DNA from: Candidatus Aalborgicola lynettensis
GTDB lineage: Bacteria; Pseudomonadota; Gammaproteobacteria; Burkholderiales; Burkholderiaceae_C
Assembly: GCA_016719405.1 (NCBI GenBank)
Contig: JADJZE010000024.1
Coordinates: 23,549 to 87,548, forward strand
DNA: 64,000 nucleotides
Direction: 5' to 3'
This document shows, piece after piece, positions 8,022-16,084 of the stretch. A program made the translations under genes and the position numbers. Within the stretch, counting starts at the first letter, position 1, and each line of letters opens with the position of its first letter. The notes under the pieces are model-generated. The model had not been told where the DNA came from. It searched no databases and worked only from the letters and a program-made list of their open reading frames with translations.

Positions 8022-9182
8022 CTACCGCACCATTGCGCCACCGCGTTGCAGCCACACCAGCGCGGCCAGAGCGATCAGCCCCAAGGATGCAGAAATCCAA
8101 AGCGCATCGCCTCCGAACCGTTCGATTGCCAAGCCAAAAACCACCGGTGCAAACGCTTGGGCCATACGCGCAGGCACCATCAACACGCCTTGGCGCGCCC
8201 CATAACCCTGCGGCCCAAAGATCGCCAAAGGCAAGGTGCCCTTGGCGATGGTGAGGATGCCATTGCCCGCACCGTGAAAGACGGTGAATACCAGAGCGGC
8301 GGGTCCACCCCAAACCATCAACAGTACGGCGCCCACTGGGTGCATGGCGGTGGCAAGCTGCGCCGACAACAAGGGGTGTACTGTGCGCAGAAACCCAAAC
8401 TCCAATAACCGGGCTGCGACCTGGGCTGGCCCCACCAGGGCGGCCAGGGCCAGTGCGGCCGCCAGCGTCAACCCGTGGGCCTGCAGCAAACTGGGCAGGT
8501 GGGCCGCCATGGCGGTGCTCGTAAACCAGGTCACAGCAAATACCGTCGAAAGCAGGACGGTGGGCCAAAAAGTGTCCATCGCCACTGGCGCTGACTCCAC
8601 CTGGGGCGATAAGGATGGCAACAGGCTCGCGCCAGGCGCCTCCCCATGGCGCGGCAAAGATGCATTCAGCGGCAGGCCCAGCAGCACATGCAGGCCTGCC
8701 CAGCCTAGGCAAGCTCCGCGCCAGCCGAATTCATGTTCCAGCCAGGCCGTCAGCGGCCATCCCACGGTGCTGGCAAAACCAGCGATCAGGGTGATGCCCG
8801 TGATGGTGCTGCGCGCGCCATTGCCGTACAGGCGCACCAGGGTTGCAAAAGCGGCGTCGTACAGCCCCGCCGCCATGGCCACCCCAATGAGGCCCCAGGA
8901 CAAAAACAGCAGCGCCGGCCCCTGCGCCAGCGACAAGGCCAACAGCCCTGTGGCAAACAGCAGGTTGGTGCCCATCAACACGGGGCGGCCACCGCTCTGG
9001 TCGATCAAGCGCCCCGCCCAGCGCCCAAACACTGCGGACACGACCAGGGAAAAAGAAAAGGCGGCAAAGATGGTCGCCACCGAGACGCCCAGGTCGGCAG
9101 CCATCGACGTGGCCAGCATGGCCGGCAGGTAGTAGGACGAGGCCCACGCCAAGGTCTGAGCGGTGCCCAAGCGGGCAACCAC
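8022..9182 (-). CDS. Major facilitator superfamily transporter
   Basis: About 386-residue MFS membrane protein with roughly twelve hydrophobic segments. FGRWAGRLIDQSGGRPVLMG matches the loop 2-3 signature of the superfamily. It is the last gene of the phnC2-D2-E2 operon. The frame is open far upstream into phnE2, so the start was placed at GTG 9182; a TTG at 9197 overlapping the phnE2 stop (TTGA) is equally possible. It faces the phnM paralogue convergently with a 25-bp gap. It may import or export a phosphonate or a phosphonate breakdown product; this is inferred only from position. Confidence 0.8.
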   Translation of the reverse strand: MVARLGTAQTLAWASSYYLPAMLATSMAADLGVSVATIFAAFSFSLVVSAVFGRWAGRLIDQSGGRPVLMGTNLLFATGLLALSLAQGPALLFLSWGLIGVAMAAGLYDAAFATLVRLYGNGARSTITGITLIAGFASTVGWPLTAWLEHEFGWRGACLGWAGLHVLLGLPLNASLPRHGEAPGASLLPSLSPQVESAPVAMDTFWPTVLLSTVFAVTWFTSTAMAAHLPSLLQAHGLTLAAALALAALVGPAQVAARLLEFGFLRTVHPLLSAQLATAMHPVGAVLLMVWGGPAALVFTVFHGAGNGILTIAKGTLPLAIFGPQGYGARQGVLMVPARMAQAFAPVVFGLAIERFGGDALWISASLGLIALAALVWLQRGGAMVR

Positions 9183-9193
9183 CGATGCCCGTC

Positions 9194-10000
9194 TCAAACC
9201 AGCACTTTGCGAATGCGTGAGGAAATGACGTCGATGACGCTCACCGTGACGATGATCATCAACATCACCGCACAGGTCTCGGCGTACTGGAAGCCGCGGA
9301 TGATCTCCCACAGCACCACGCCGATACCGCCGGCACCCACCATACCCACCACAGAAGCCGAGCGCACGTTGGACTCGAAGCGGTAGAGCATGAATGAAAT
9401 CCACAGTGGCATGACCTGCGGAATCACGCCGTAAACGATCTCATGCAGCGCACTGGCACCGGTCGAGCGTATCCCTTCCACGGGCTGCGGATCAATGGCC
9501 TCTACCGCCTCAGAGAACAATTTCGCCAGAATGCCAGCGGTGTGAATCCACAGCGCCAACACACCGGCGAACGGGCCCAGACCAACGGCCACCACGAACA
9601 ACATGGCAAACACCATTTCGTTGATGGCACGGAAAGCGTCCATCAAGCGGCGCACAGGTTGGTGAACCCACCAGGGTGTGATATTGCTGGAGGCCAACAG
9701 CCCCAGCGGTATGGCGGTGATCACAGCCAATGCCGTACCCCAAAGCGCGATCTGCAGGGTAACGATGATCTCGTTCAGGTACAGCTTCCACTGTGAAAAA
9801 TTGGGCGGAAAGAAGTCGGCCGCATAGGTGGCCATATTGCCCGAGTCGCGGATTAAATCAAGCGGGCGCATGTCGGCGCCGTTCCAGGAGCCGGCCAGCA
9901 GCAACAAAAGCACCGCCCACGACAAATACCATACAAGGCTGCGTTTGGGGCCGGGAACCATGGCCGGAGTCATGTGGTGGACATTGAGCGTGGTAGACAT
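9194..10000 (-). CDS. phnE: Phosphonate ABC transporter permease (second locus)
   Basis: 268-residue permease very similar in sequence pattern to E. coli PhnE: WNGADMRPLDLIRDSGNMAT, AADFFPPNFSQW, INEMVFAMLFVVAVGLGPFAG and SASVVGMVGAGGIGVVLWE are all recognisable. The start was set at ATG 10000 because this gives a normal cytoplasmic N-terminus; an upstream ATG at 10060 would add 20 unlikely residues. It lies 115 nt downstream of phnD2 and upstream of the MFS gene. This is the classical C-P lyase-associated importer permease. Confidence 0.93.
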   Translation of the reverse strand: MSTTLNVHHMTPAMVPGPKRSLVWYLSWAVLLLLLAGSWNGADMRPLDLIRDSGNMATYAADFFPPNFSQWKLYLNEIIVTLQIALWGTALAVITAIPLGLLASSNITPWWVHQPVRRLMDAFRAINEMVFAMLFVVAVGLGPFAGVLALWIHTAGILAKLFSEAVEAIDPQPVEGIRSTGASALHEIVYGVIPQVMPLWISFMLYRFESNVRSASVVGMVGAGGIGVVLWEIIRGFQYAETCAVMLMIIVTVSVIDVISSRIRKVLV

Positions 10001-10115
10001 CTTGACTGGCGGGTAATGCAATGCGAAAGCGCCTTCCACGCAAAAGCCGTCCGCGACCATGTGTCGCGAGCGGCCGGGGTGGACAAAGGCAGGGGGATAA
10101 CGCTAAACCGAGCAA

Positions 10116-11060
10116 TCAGTTCAGTGCAGCCAGCAGCTTGTCGAGTTCAGCTAGCTTTGCTTTCTTGTCGGCATCGCTCAGCGCGGTGTCAGACTCAACC
10201 TTATTGCGTTTGCCGAACAGGTCCAGTTGGCGGATCGGCAGGAGTTGCGCGTTGGACGATGGTTTGAAGCCCGACAGCTTGGATATCTTCACCAACACCT
10301 CTTTTTCACGCGGGTCGGTCTTGCCGTAGGTGAACAGGAAGTTCTTGATCTTGGCCTTGGTGACTTCCGGCAAGTCCTTGCGCATGACCAGCGGGTCAAG
10401 GGCGATCAGAGGCGAGGTCCAGATCACGCGGATGTCCTTGCGCTTCTCGGGGAACTTCTGGGCGATCTTGTCGAGGTTCTCGCTGTTGTTGGTGGCCACG
10501 TCAACTTGCTGGTTGGCAACGGCCAGGGCGTTGGTTTCGTGGTTGGCGGAACGCACAATCTTGAAGTGTGTGCGGGCATCAATCTTGTTCTTGGCGAACA
10601 CGTAATAACTGGGCACGACGAAGCCGGAGGTGGAGTTCGGGTCGCCATTTCCGAAGCTGTAGCTTTTACCGTTCTGGAGCACATCGTCGAGCGACTTGAT
10701 CGGGCTGTCCTTGTGCACGATCAGGTGCGAGTAGTAGCCTTCGGTGCCGTCGGCGTTGACCATCTGGGCGAACACCTCACCGCTGGCGCGGTCCACCGCC
10801 TCGATGGCCGACTTGTTGCCGTACCAGGCCACGTGCACCTTGTTGAAGCGCATGGCTTCGATCACACCGGCGTAGTCGGGTGCGAAGAAGGCCGTGACCT
10901 TGAAGCCGGTCTGCTTGGCCATGTCGTCCAGCAATGGTTGCCAGTCGGCCTTGAGGTTTTGCGACGACTCGGTCGAGATGATGCCGAAGTTGATGTCTTG
11001 CGCCAGGGCGCCGGTAAGGGTGAGACCGAGCGCGAGGCCGGCCAACGATTTCTTGAGCAT
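10116..11060 (-). CDS. phnD: Phosphonate ABC transporter substrate-binding protein (second locus)
   Basis: 314-residue periplasmic binding protein. The signal peptide is MLKKSLAGLALGLTLTGALA with cleavage after ALA. PhnD features are INFGIISTESSQNLKADWQP, FFAPDYAGVIEAMRF, VAWYGNKSAIEAVDR and GDPNSTSGFVVP, the last being the phosphonate-binding serine/threonine loop region. The ATG at 11060 has GGAG 7 nt upstream, which decides the start over an ATG five codons earlier. It belongs to the phnC-D-E-MFS unit and should deliver phosphonates to the permease at 9194-10000. Confidence 0.93.
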   Translation of the reverse strand: MLKKSLAGLALGLTLTGALAQDINFGIISTESSQNLKADWQPLLDDMAKQTGFKVTAFFAPDYAGVIEAMRFNKVHVAWYGNKSAIEAVDRASGEVFAQMVNADGTEGYYSHLIVHKDSPIKSLDDVLQNGKSYSFGNGDPNSTSGFVVPSYYVFAKNKIDARTHFKIVRSANHETNALAVANQQVDVATNNSENLDKIAQKFPEKRKDIRVIWTSPLIALDPLVMRKDLPEVTKAKIKNFLFTYGKTDPREKEVLVKISKLSGFKPSSNAQLLPIRQLDLFGKRNKVESDTALSDADKKAKLAELDKLLAALN

Positions 11061-11120
11061 AAAAGACTCCGTCACGATAAATAGTAAAAAAGGAGAGTAA
11101 GAGCGGGTAAAGGCCTGATC

Positions 11121-11981
11121 TCAGGCTGGCTGCGGCATAGGCTGGGACCAATGGCGATCGGGTGCAGTCGCTATGGAAACGGGTGCATTGACAGGGGCTT
11201 CGCCCATCAGCATTTCGTCGGCCTGCATGCCATAGAGCTCGCGCAGCAGGGCCGGGGTAAGTTGTGTGGCGGCACCGTCAAAAACCACCTGCCCCTGGTG
11301 CAGCGCAATCACACGCGGGCAGTATTTCAAAGCCATGTCCACCTGGTGCAGCGACACCACCACGGTGGAGCCGTCTTCACGGTTGATGCGCGTGAGGATT
11401 TCCATGACCTTGCGTGAAGATTCGGGGTCGAGCGAGGCAATGGGCTCATCGGCCAGCACCACCTTGGCACCCTGCACCAGTGTGCGGGCAATTGCAGCGC
11501 GCTGCTGTTGTCCGCCCGACAGCGTGGACGCGCGCTGGGCGTGGCATTCAGCGATACCGACACGGGTCAGGGCCTCAATGGCAAGCGCCCGTTCCTGGGC
11601 GTTGAACCAGCGGGTCAGGCCGCGCCACAGCGGCATCTGGTGCAAGCGACCCACCAACACATTGGCCATCACCGGCAAGCGGTCCACCAGGTTGAACTGC
11701 TGAAACACAAAGCCGATCTGCGAACGCACCTTGCGGATGTCACGATGCACCCGGCCGCCGTGCTGCACACACTGGCCATCCATCTCGATCAACGAACCTT
11801 CGCCCGCATCGGCCACCACCAGGCCCGCCACATGGCGCAGCAGCGTGGACTTGCCGGAGCCGGAGGCACCGATCAGTGCCACCATTTCGCCTTGGAGGAT
11901 CTCCAGGTTAATGTCGCGCAAGGCGTGTTTGCCGTTGGCGAAGTGCTTGTTGAGTTTGTGAATGCGCAAGGCGGTTTTCAT
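11121..11981 (-). CDS. phnC: Phosphonate ABC transporter ATP-binding protein (second locus)
   Basis: 286-residue ATPase with Walker A GASGSGKS at 38-45, signature LSGGQ at 154-158 and Walker B VVLADEP at 174-180. The start at ATG 11981 is supported by GGAG 7 nt upstream. It is the first gene of the phnCDE2 operon. A perfect palindromic GTCTAGAC operator lies 17 nt upstream and a Pho-box-like element further upstream, so transcription is probably induced by phosphate starvation and tuned by PhnF. An 85-bp gap separates it from phnM. Confidence 0.93.
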   Translation of the reverse strand: MKTALRIHKLNKHFANGKHALRDINLEILQGEMVALIGASGSGKSTLLRHVAGLVVADAGEGSLIEMDGQCVQHGGRVHRDIRKVRSQIGFVFQQFNLVDRLPVMANVLVGRLHQMPLWRGLTRWFNAQERALAIEALTRVGIAECHAQRASTLSGGQQQRAAIARTLVQGAKVVLADEPIASLDPESSRKVMEILTRINREDGSTVVVSLHQVDMALKYCPRVIALHQGQVVFDGAATQLTPALLRELYGMQADEMLMGEAPVNAPVSIATAPDRHWSQPMPQPA

Positions 11982-11998
11982 GGGTGGACTCCGAAGTC

Positions 11999-12006
11999 GT
12001 CTAGAC
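11999..12006. promoter_or_regulatory. Predicted PhnF operator upstream of second phnC
   Basis: GTCTAGAC is a perfect 8-bp palindrome and an exact match to the GTNTANAC consensus of HutC-subfamily GntR regulators. It sits 17 nt before the phnC2 start and would overlap the transcription start of the promoter predicted at 12015-12048, a position suited to repression. Confidence 0.72.
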
Positions 12007-12014
12007 ACCTAGGG

Positions 12015-12048
12015 AATGTAGGAAAACGGTGTGACACTTGTTTGACGA
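12015..12048 (-). promoter_or_regulatory. Candidate Pho-box promoter for phnC2-D2-E2
   Basis: On the minus strand, TCGTCAA-ACAA-GTGTCAC (complement of 12031-12048) resembles two CTGTCAT half-sites with the 4-nt A/T-rich spacer of a PhoB box. Exactly 10 nt later comes TACATT (complement of 12015-12020), a plausible -10. The spacing is that expected for a PhoB-activated promoter replacing the -35. Half-site matches are 4/7 and 5/7, so this is moderate evidence. Confidence 0.5.
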
Positions 12049-12066
12049 TTGCATGAAATATTCAAG

Positions 12067-13236
12067 TCAGAGGACTCTGTGTCCTTCTCTCCAGACAGCG
12101 CGCACGACGCCTTGGCGCAGCCCGTTGGGCATTTCCACCAGGCGCACCTGAACCAGGTCGGCACGCAGGCCGGGCTCAATGGCACCGCGGTCGTTCATGC
12201 CGGTGGCGCGGGCCGGATTGCGGGTCACGATGGCCACCGCCTCGGGCAGAGTCAGTATGTCGTCGGCCACCAGCCGCAGCACCGCGCTGAGCAGGCTGCC
12301 CGGTACGTAGTCGCTGGAGAGAACGTCCAGCAGGCCGTGGCGCGCCAGATCAGCCGCCGCCACGTTGCCCGAGTGGGAGCCTCCGCGCACCACATTGGGG
12401 CCGCCCATGACCGTCAGCAGGCCGCGTGCACGCGCAGCCCGCGCAGCCGCCAATGTGGTGGGAAATTCGGACATGCTGGCGCCTTCGGCGTGGGCCTGCT
12501 CGACATGGGCCACGGTGGTGTCGTCGTGGCTGGCCAGCGCGATGCCGTGTTCGCGGCAGTAATCCACAAAGTAATCCCGGTGCGGCGCAGCGTATTGCGC
12601 CTGCAGGCGCTCGGCGTGCGCCACCTGGTGCTCGAACTTCTCCTGGCTCCAGCCTTTCTTGCCGGTGTAGTAGATGCGGGCATGTTCAATGTCTTCCCAC
12701 TGGCGCTGACCCGGCGTATGGTCCATCAGGGAGATCAAAGACAGACGCTTGTGGCCGTGAAAGGGCTTGAACAAGTCGACGGTGTTATGGGCCGGAAGCT
12801 CGCAGCGCACATGAATGTGATGGTCTGCGCGCAGTACGTTCGCGGCCGTGCAGGCGTCCAGCGTCTGCAGCACCGAGTCCCATGCAGTGCCGCGCAGGCT
12901 TTCATGGTCGGCATCCCCCACACCCAGCGCGTCCAACACGGTGGTGATGCCTGCTGCGGCGATCTCGGCGTCGTGCGCCAGCAGCGCGGGCATCTCATCC
13001 CACTGCACCTTGGGGCGTGGCATCAGGTGGCGCTCAAAGTTGTCGGTGTGCACCTCAATGAAGCCGGGCATGAGGTAGTCGCCCTCCAGGTCGATGGCCT
13101 GCGGCAACGCGCCATGGGTGCTAGCAAACCCGGCAATGCGTCCGGCCTCCACCGACAGGCTGCCGGCCTGCACCTCGCCGGGTAGTACCAAGCGCGCGTT
13201 CTTGAAAACAATGGACGGAGCCACGCTGTAACTCAT
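12067..13236 (-). CDS. phnM: Alpha-D-ribose 1-methylphosphonate 5-triphosphate diphosphatase
   Basis: 389-residue PhnM, which converts the ribosyl phosphonate triphosphate made by PhnGHIL into the 5-phosphate used by PhnJ, with release of diphosphate. Visible family motifs: PGFIEVHTDNFERHLMPRPKV (first part), ITTVLDALGVGD, HVRCELP, LMDHTPGQRQW, ASHDDTT and GGPNVVRGGSH. Its ATG overlaps the phnL stop by 4 nt, so it is the last gene of the coupled phnGHIJ-GNAT-KLM operon. This is the canonical copy; the paralogue at 6794-7996 is more divergent. Confidence 0.94.
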   Translation of the reverse strand: MSYSVAPSIVFKNARLVLPGEVQAGSLSVEAGRIAGFASTHGALPQAIDLEGDYLMPGFIEVHTDNFERHLMPRPKVQWDEMPALLAHDAEIAAAGITTVLDALGVGDADHESLRGTAWDSVLQTLDACTAANVLRADHHIHVRCELPAHNTVDLFKPFHGHKRLSLISLMDHTPGQRQWEDIEHARIYYTGKKGWSQEKFEHQVAHAERLQAQYAAPHRDYFVDYCREHGIALASHDDTTVAHVEQAHAEGASMSEFPTTLAAARAARARGLLTVMGGPNVVRGGSHSGNVAAADLARHGLLDVLSSDYVPGSLLSAVLRLVADDILTLPEAVAIVTRNPARATGMNDRGAIEPGLRADLVQVRLVEMPNGLRQGVVRAVWREGHRVL

Positions 13237-13949
13237 GCTGCGCCCCTGAAGTCACCCACATTGACGCGCCGCGTTGCCACCGCGTTGCCCACCTGGGCGT
13301 CGTGAAAGATGCCGACCAGAGCCGCGCCGCGCGCAGCGGCCTCCTGAATCAGTTCGATCACCGTGCGTGTGTTGGCTGCGTCCAATGAGGCAGTGGGTTC
13401 GTCCAGCAGCATCAGCGGACGAGGTTTGATCATGTTGCGCGCGATGTTGACGCGCTGCTGTTCACCACCTGAAAACGTGGCGGGCGGTAAGGCCCACATG
13501 CGCTCAGGGATGCGCAGGCGGGTAAGCCAGGCACGTGCCTGCTCGCGTGCGGCCTCCATCGCCGCAGCGTTGTCGCCACTGTCTTCGACCAGCGGCTCGG
13601 CCACCACATCCAGTGCCGACACGCGGGGAATCACGCGCAGGAACTGGCTCACATAACCAATGCTCTCGCGACGCAGCCGCACCAGCTCGCGCGGGGTGGC
13701 CGCGGTGACGTCCACCGGCTCGCTGCCCGGTGGCGCCACCATGATGCTGCCTTCGGTGGCGCGGTAGTTGGCATAAATGAGTTTGAGCAGCGTGCTCTTG
13801 CCCATGCCAGAGGGGCCATCGAGCACCAGACATTCGCCGGGGCGGACCTCCAGATCCACGTTGTGCAACACCGAGAGTTCGGCGCCGTTCTGGTGGTGCA
13901 GGGTGAAGCGTTTTGCCACCCCTTTCATGTGAAGCAAGGGTAGGGTCAT
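13233..13949 (-). CDS. phnL: C-P lyase subunit PhnL, ABC-type ATP-binding protein
   Basis: 238-residue ABC ATPase-like protein of the C-P lyase system. Walker A GPSGMGKS is at 45-52, FSGGEQQRVN at 159-168 and LLDEPTASLD near 181-190. The reading frame extends upstream without a stop, but the ATG at 13949 overlaps the phnK stop (ATGA) and gives the family length, so it is the real start. PhnL works with PhnGHI in attaching the phosphonate to the ribose of ATP. It is coupled to phnM by another ATGA overlap. Confidence 0.93.
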   Translation of the reverse strand: MTLPLLHMKGVAKRFTLHHQNGAELSVLHNVDLEVRPGECLVLDGPSGMGKSTLLKLIYANYRATEGSIMVAPPGSEPVDVTAATPRELVRLRRESIGYVSQFLRVIPRVSALDVVAEPLVEDSGDNAAAMEAAREQARAWLTRLRIPERMWALPPATFSGGEQQRVNIARNMIKPRPLMLLDEPTASLDAANTRTVIELIQEAAARGAALVGIFHDAQVGNAVATRRVNVGDFRGAA

Positions 13950-14737
13950 GGTTGCAGTACCGAAGAAACGAGGAGTTGGGTGTAGGGGTGCTGGGGATCG
14001 TCGAGCACCTGATCCGTGAGGCCCGCCTCGACCACACGGCCGCGCTGCATCACCATCAAACGATGGGCTAGCAGCCGGGCAACCGCCAGGTCGTGCGTGA
14101 CGACGATCGCTGCGAGATGCATCTGCCGCGTCAGCTGGCGCATGAGGTCGAGCAGGCGCGCCTGCACCGACACGTCCAACCCGGACGTCGGCTCGTCCAT
14201 AAAAATCAGACGTGGCTGCGTGACCAGATTGCGCGCGATCTGCAGGCGCTGGCGCATACCACCTGAAAACGTGCGCGGCGCGTCGTCGATGCGAATCGGG
14301 TCGATCTCTACGCGCTGCAGCCACTCTTGGGCGGTGCTGCGCAAGCGCCCATAGTGGCGCTCGCCCAGACCCATCAGGCGCTCGCCGACATTGGCGCCGG
14401 CCGATACATCCATACGCAGGCCATCGGCCGCGTTCTGGTGCACGAAGCCCCAGTCCGTGCGCGCCAGCAGGCGCTGCTGCGCTTGCGACATGCCGTGCAC
14501 GTCCTGCAGTTGGCCGTCGCGGCCCAGAAATTCCACGCTGCCCGCATCCGGTGTGGTGCGCGCAGCAATGGCGTCGAGTAAGGTGGTCTTGCCCGAGCCG
14601 GACTCACCCACCACCGCCAACACCTCGCCGGGCCAAAGATCGAAGGACGCCTCGTGCAACGCGACACGGTCGCCATAACGTTTGGCCACTCCGCGCACAC
14701 GCAGCAGAGGGGGGGGCGAAGATAAGGATTTTTTCAT
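13946..14737 (-). CDS. phnK: C-P lyase subunit PhnK, ABC-type ATP-binding protein
   Basis: 263-residue ABC ATPase-like protein that in E. coli binds the PhnGHIJ core. Walker A GESGSGKT lies at 44-51, FSGGMRQRLQIARNL in the signature region, LIFMDEPTSGLDVS as Walker B and D-loop, and VVTHDLAVARLLAHR for the H-loop. The start ATG 14737 follows the GNAT stop by one base. A run of seven G on the plus strand (about 14710-14716) lies in its first codons and could be slippage-prone. Confidence 0.93.
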   Translation of the reverse strand: MKKSLSSPPPLLRVRGVAKRYGDRVALHEASFDLWPGEVLAVVGESGSGKTTLLDAIAARTTPDAGSVEFLGRDGQLQDVHGMSQAQQRLLARTDWGFVHQNAADGLRMDVSAGANVGERLMGLGERHYGRLRSTAQEWLQRVEIDPIRIDDAPRTFSGGMRQRLQIARNLVTQPRLIFMDEPTSGLDVSVQARLLDLMRQLTRQMHLAAIVVTHDLAVARLLAHRLMVMQRGRVVEAGLTDQVLDDPQHPYTQLLVSSVLQP

Positions 14738-14738
14738 T

Positions 14739-15185
14739 TCAAGTCTCTATGACAAAACTGATGCCGTGGCGCTGGAAACCCAGTGATTCGTAGAAGGCGT
14801 GTGCGGATTGGCGTTTGGCGTTGGACGACAGCGCCAGCTTGTAGCACCCAGCATCGCGCGCTTGCTGTACGGCATGGGCCATTAACTGGCGGCCGATTCC
14901 CTTGCCTTGGTGGTCGGATGCAACGACCACGTCTTCAGCAATGGCCGATGGTGTGCCGCAGTGCGCGAGGTTGTGCATGATCAGCAAAGCGTAGCTCCCC
15001 ACCACGGGACCCGCAGGCGCCATGCAGGCCACAAACAGGCGGTAGCTGGGATATTGCGCAAAGCGGCGGAACACCGCGCGCGCCTGCTCTGGCTCCAGCA
15101 CGTGGCTATCGAGTCCGGACTGCAGGTAGAGGGTTAGTACATCGTCCAGATCGGCCTCGGTGGCCTCACGGATCAGGAGACTCAT
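14739..15185 (-). CDS. GNAT family N-acetyltransferase inside the C-P lyase operon
   Basis: 148-residue GNAT acetyltransferase. Motif A is AIAEDVVVASDHQGKGIGRQL, with the Q-x-x-G-x-G acetyl-CoA loop, followed by ARDAGCYKLALSSNAKR and FYESLGFQRHG. Its ATG overlaps the phnJ stop (ATGA) and phnK follows after one base, so it is fully built into the operon. By position it may act like PhnO, which acetylates aminoalkylphosphonates, but sequence alone does not prove it is orthologous to PhnO. The start ATG 15185 was chosen over an earlier in-frame codon because of the coupling. Confidence 0.85.
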   Translation of the reverse strand: MSLLIREATEADLDDVLTLYLQSGLDSHVLEPEQARAVFRRFAQYPSYRLFVACMAPAGPVVGSYALLIMHNLAHCGTPSAIAEDVVVASDHQGKGIGRQLMAHAVQQARDAGCYKLALSSNAKRQSAHAFYESLGFQRHGISFVIET

Positions 15186-16084
15186 GCGGCATTTCCTGCG
15201 CCGGATTGGCGCGTCTGGCAGTAATCCGAATCCGAGCACACGTGCATGCGCGCACCAACGTCGTCCGTGATCACTTCGTCAAGAAAAGAATCGGTGGCCC
15301 CACACAGAGAGCAGGCTGCGTCCCAGTGCTGCACCTCGAACGGGTGGTCTTCAAAGCAAAGACTCTCTACCGGCGTATACGGCGGCACCGCGTAGATGCG
15401 CTTTTCGCGCCCAGCACCAAAGAGCTGCAGAGCCGGATTCATGTGCATCTTGGGGTTATCGAACTTTGGTATTGGCGACGGCGCCATCACGTAGCGGCCA
15501 TTGACCAGCACCGGGTAGTCGTAGGTGGTGGCAATGTGGCCGTAGCGCGCAATGTCCTCATACAGCTTCACATGCATAAGCCCGTATTCGGCCAGGGCGT
15601 GTAATGTGCGCGTTTCGGTTTCACGTGGCTCCAGGCGCTGCATGGGCTCAGGCACCGGCACCTGGTAGACGAGCACTTGCCCTTCCTGCAGCGCAATCTC
15701 GGGAATGCGGTGGCGTGTCTGGATCAGCGTCGCATCCACCGTTCGCGTGGTCGTGCACACGCCGGTGGTACGCTCAAAAAAGCGGCGGATGTTGACCGCG
15801 TTGACGGTGTCGTCAGAACCCTGATCGATGACTTTCAGGGTGTCATCCGGCCCAATCATCGAGGCAGTGACCTGGATGCCACCGGTGCCCCAGCCGTACG
15901 GTAGCGGCATCTCACGCGAACCAAACGGGACCTGGTAGCCGGGAATGGCCACGGCCTTCAAAATGGCGCGGCGGATCATGCGTTTGGTGCGCTCGTCGAG
16001 GTAGGCGAAATTGACCTCTGCTGCGCGCTCAGCCCCGGGCTTGGGCAGGTGCTGAAGGGCGACGGGTTCAAAGGGTGCGTTCAT
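15182..16084 (-). CDS. phnJ: Alpha-D-ribose 1-methylphosphonate 5-phosphate C-P lyase
   Basis: 300-residue radical SAM-type enzyme that breaks the carbon-phosphorus bond. Four cysteines near the C-terminus, Cys258, Cys261, Cys283 and Cys289, have the spacing C-x2-C-x21-C-x5-C known from PhnJ, three of which hold the 4Fe-4S cluster. Other family segments are LDERTKRMIRRAILKAVAIPG, PLPYGWGTGGIQVT and IDQGSDDTVNAVNIR. The start overlaps the phnI stop by 4 nt. All residues expected for activity appear present. Confidence 0.96.
   Translation of the reverse strand: MNAPFEPVALQHLPKPGAERAAEVNFAYLDERTKRMIRRAILKAVAIPGYQVPFGSREMPLPYGWGTGGIQVTASMIGPDDTLKVIDQGSDDTVNAVNIRRFFERTTGVCTTTRTVDATLIQTRHRIPEIALQEGQVLVYQVPVPEPMQRLEPRETETRTLHALAEYGLMHVKLYEDIARYGHIATTYDYPVLVNGRYVMAPSPIPKFDNPKMHMNPALQLFGAGREKRIYAVPPYTPVESLCFEDHPFEVQHWDAACSLCGATDSFLDEVITDDVGARMHVCSDSDYCQTRQSGAGNAA

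Noticed and set aside
13950..14324. N-terminal extension of phnL by 125 codons
   Set aside because: The extension runs through phnK in another frame and is not similar to PhnL; ATG 13949 overlaps the phnK stop and gives normal length.
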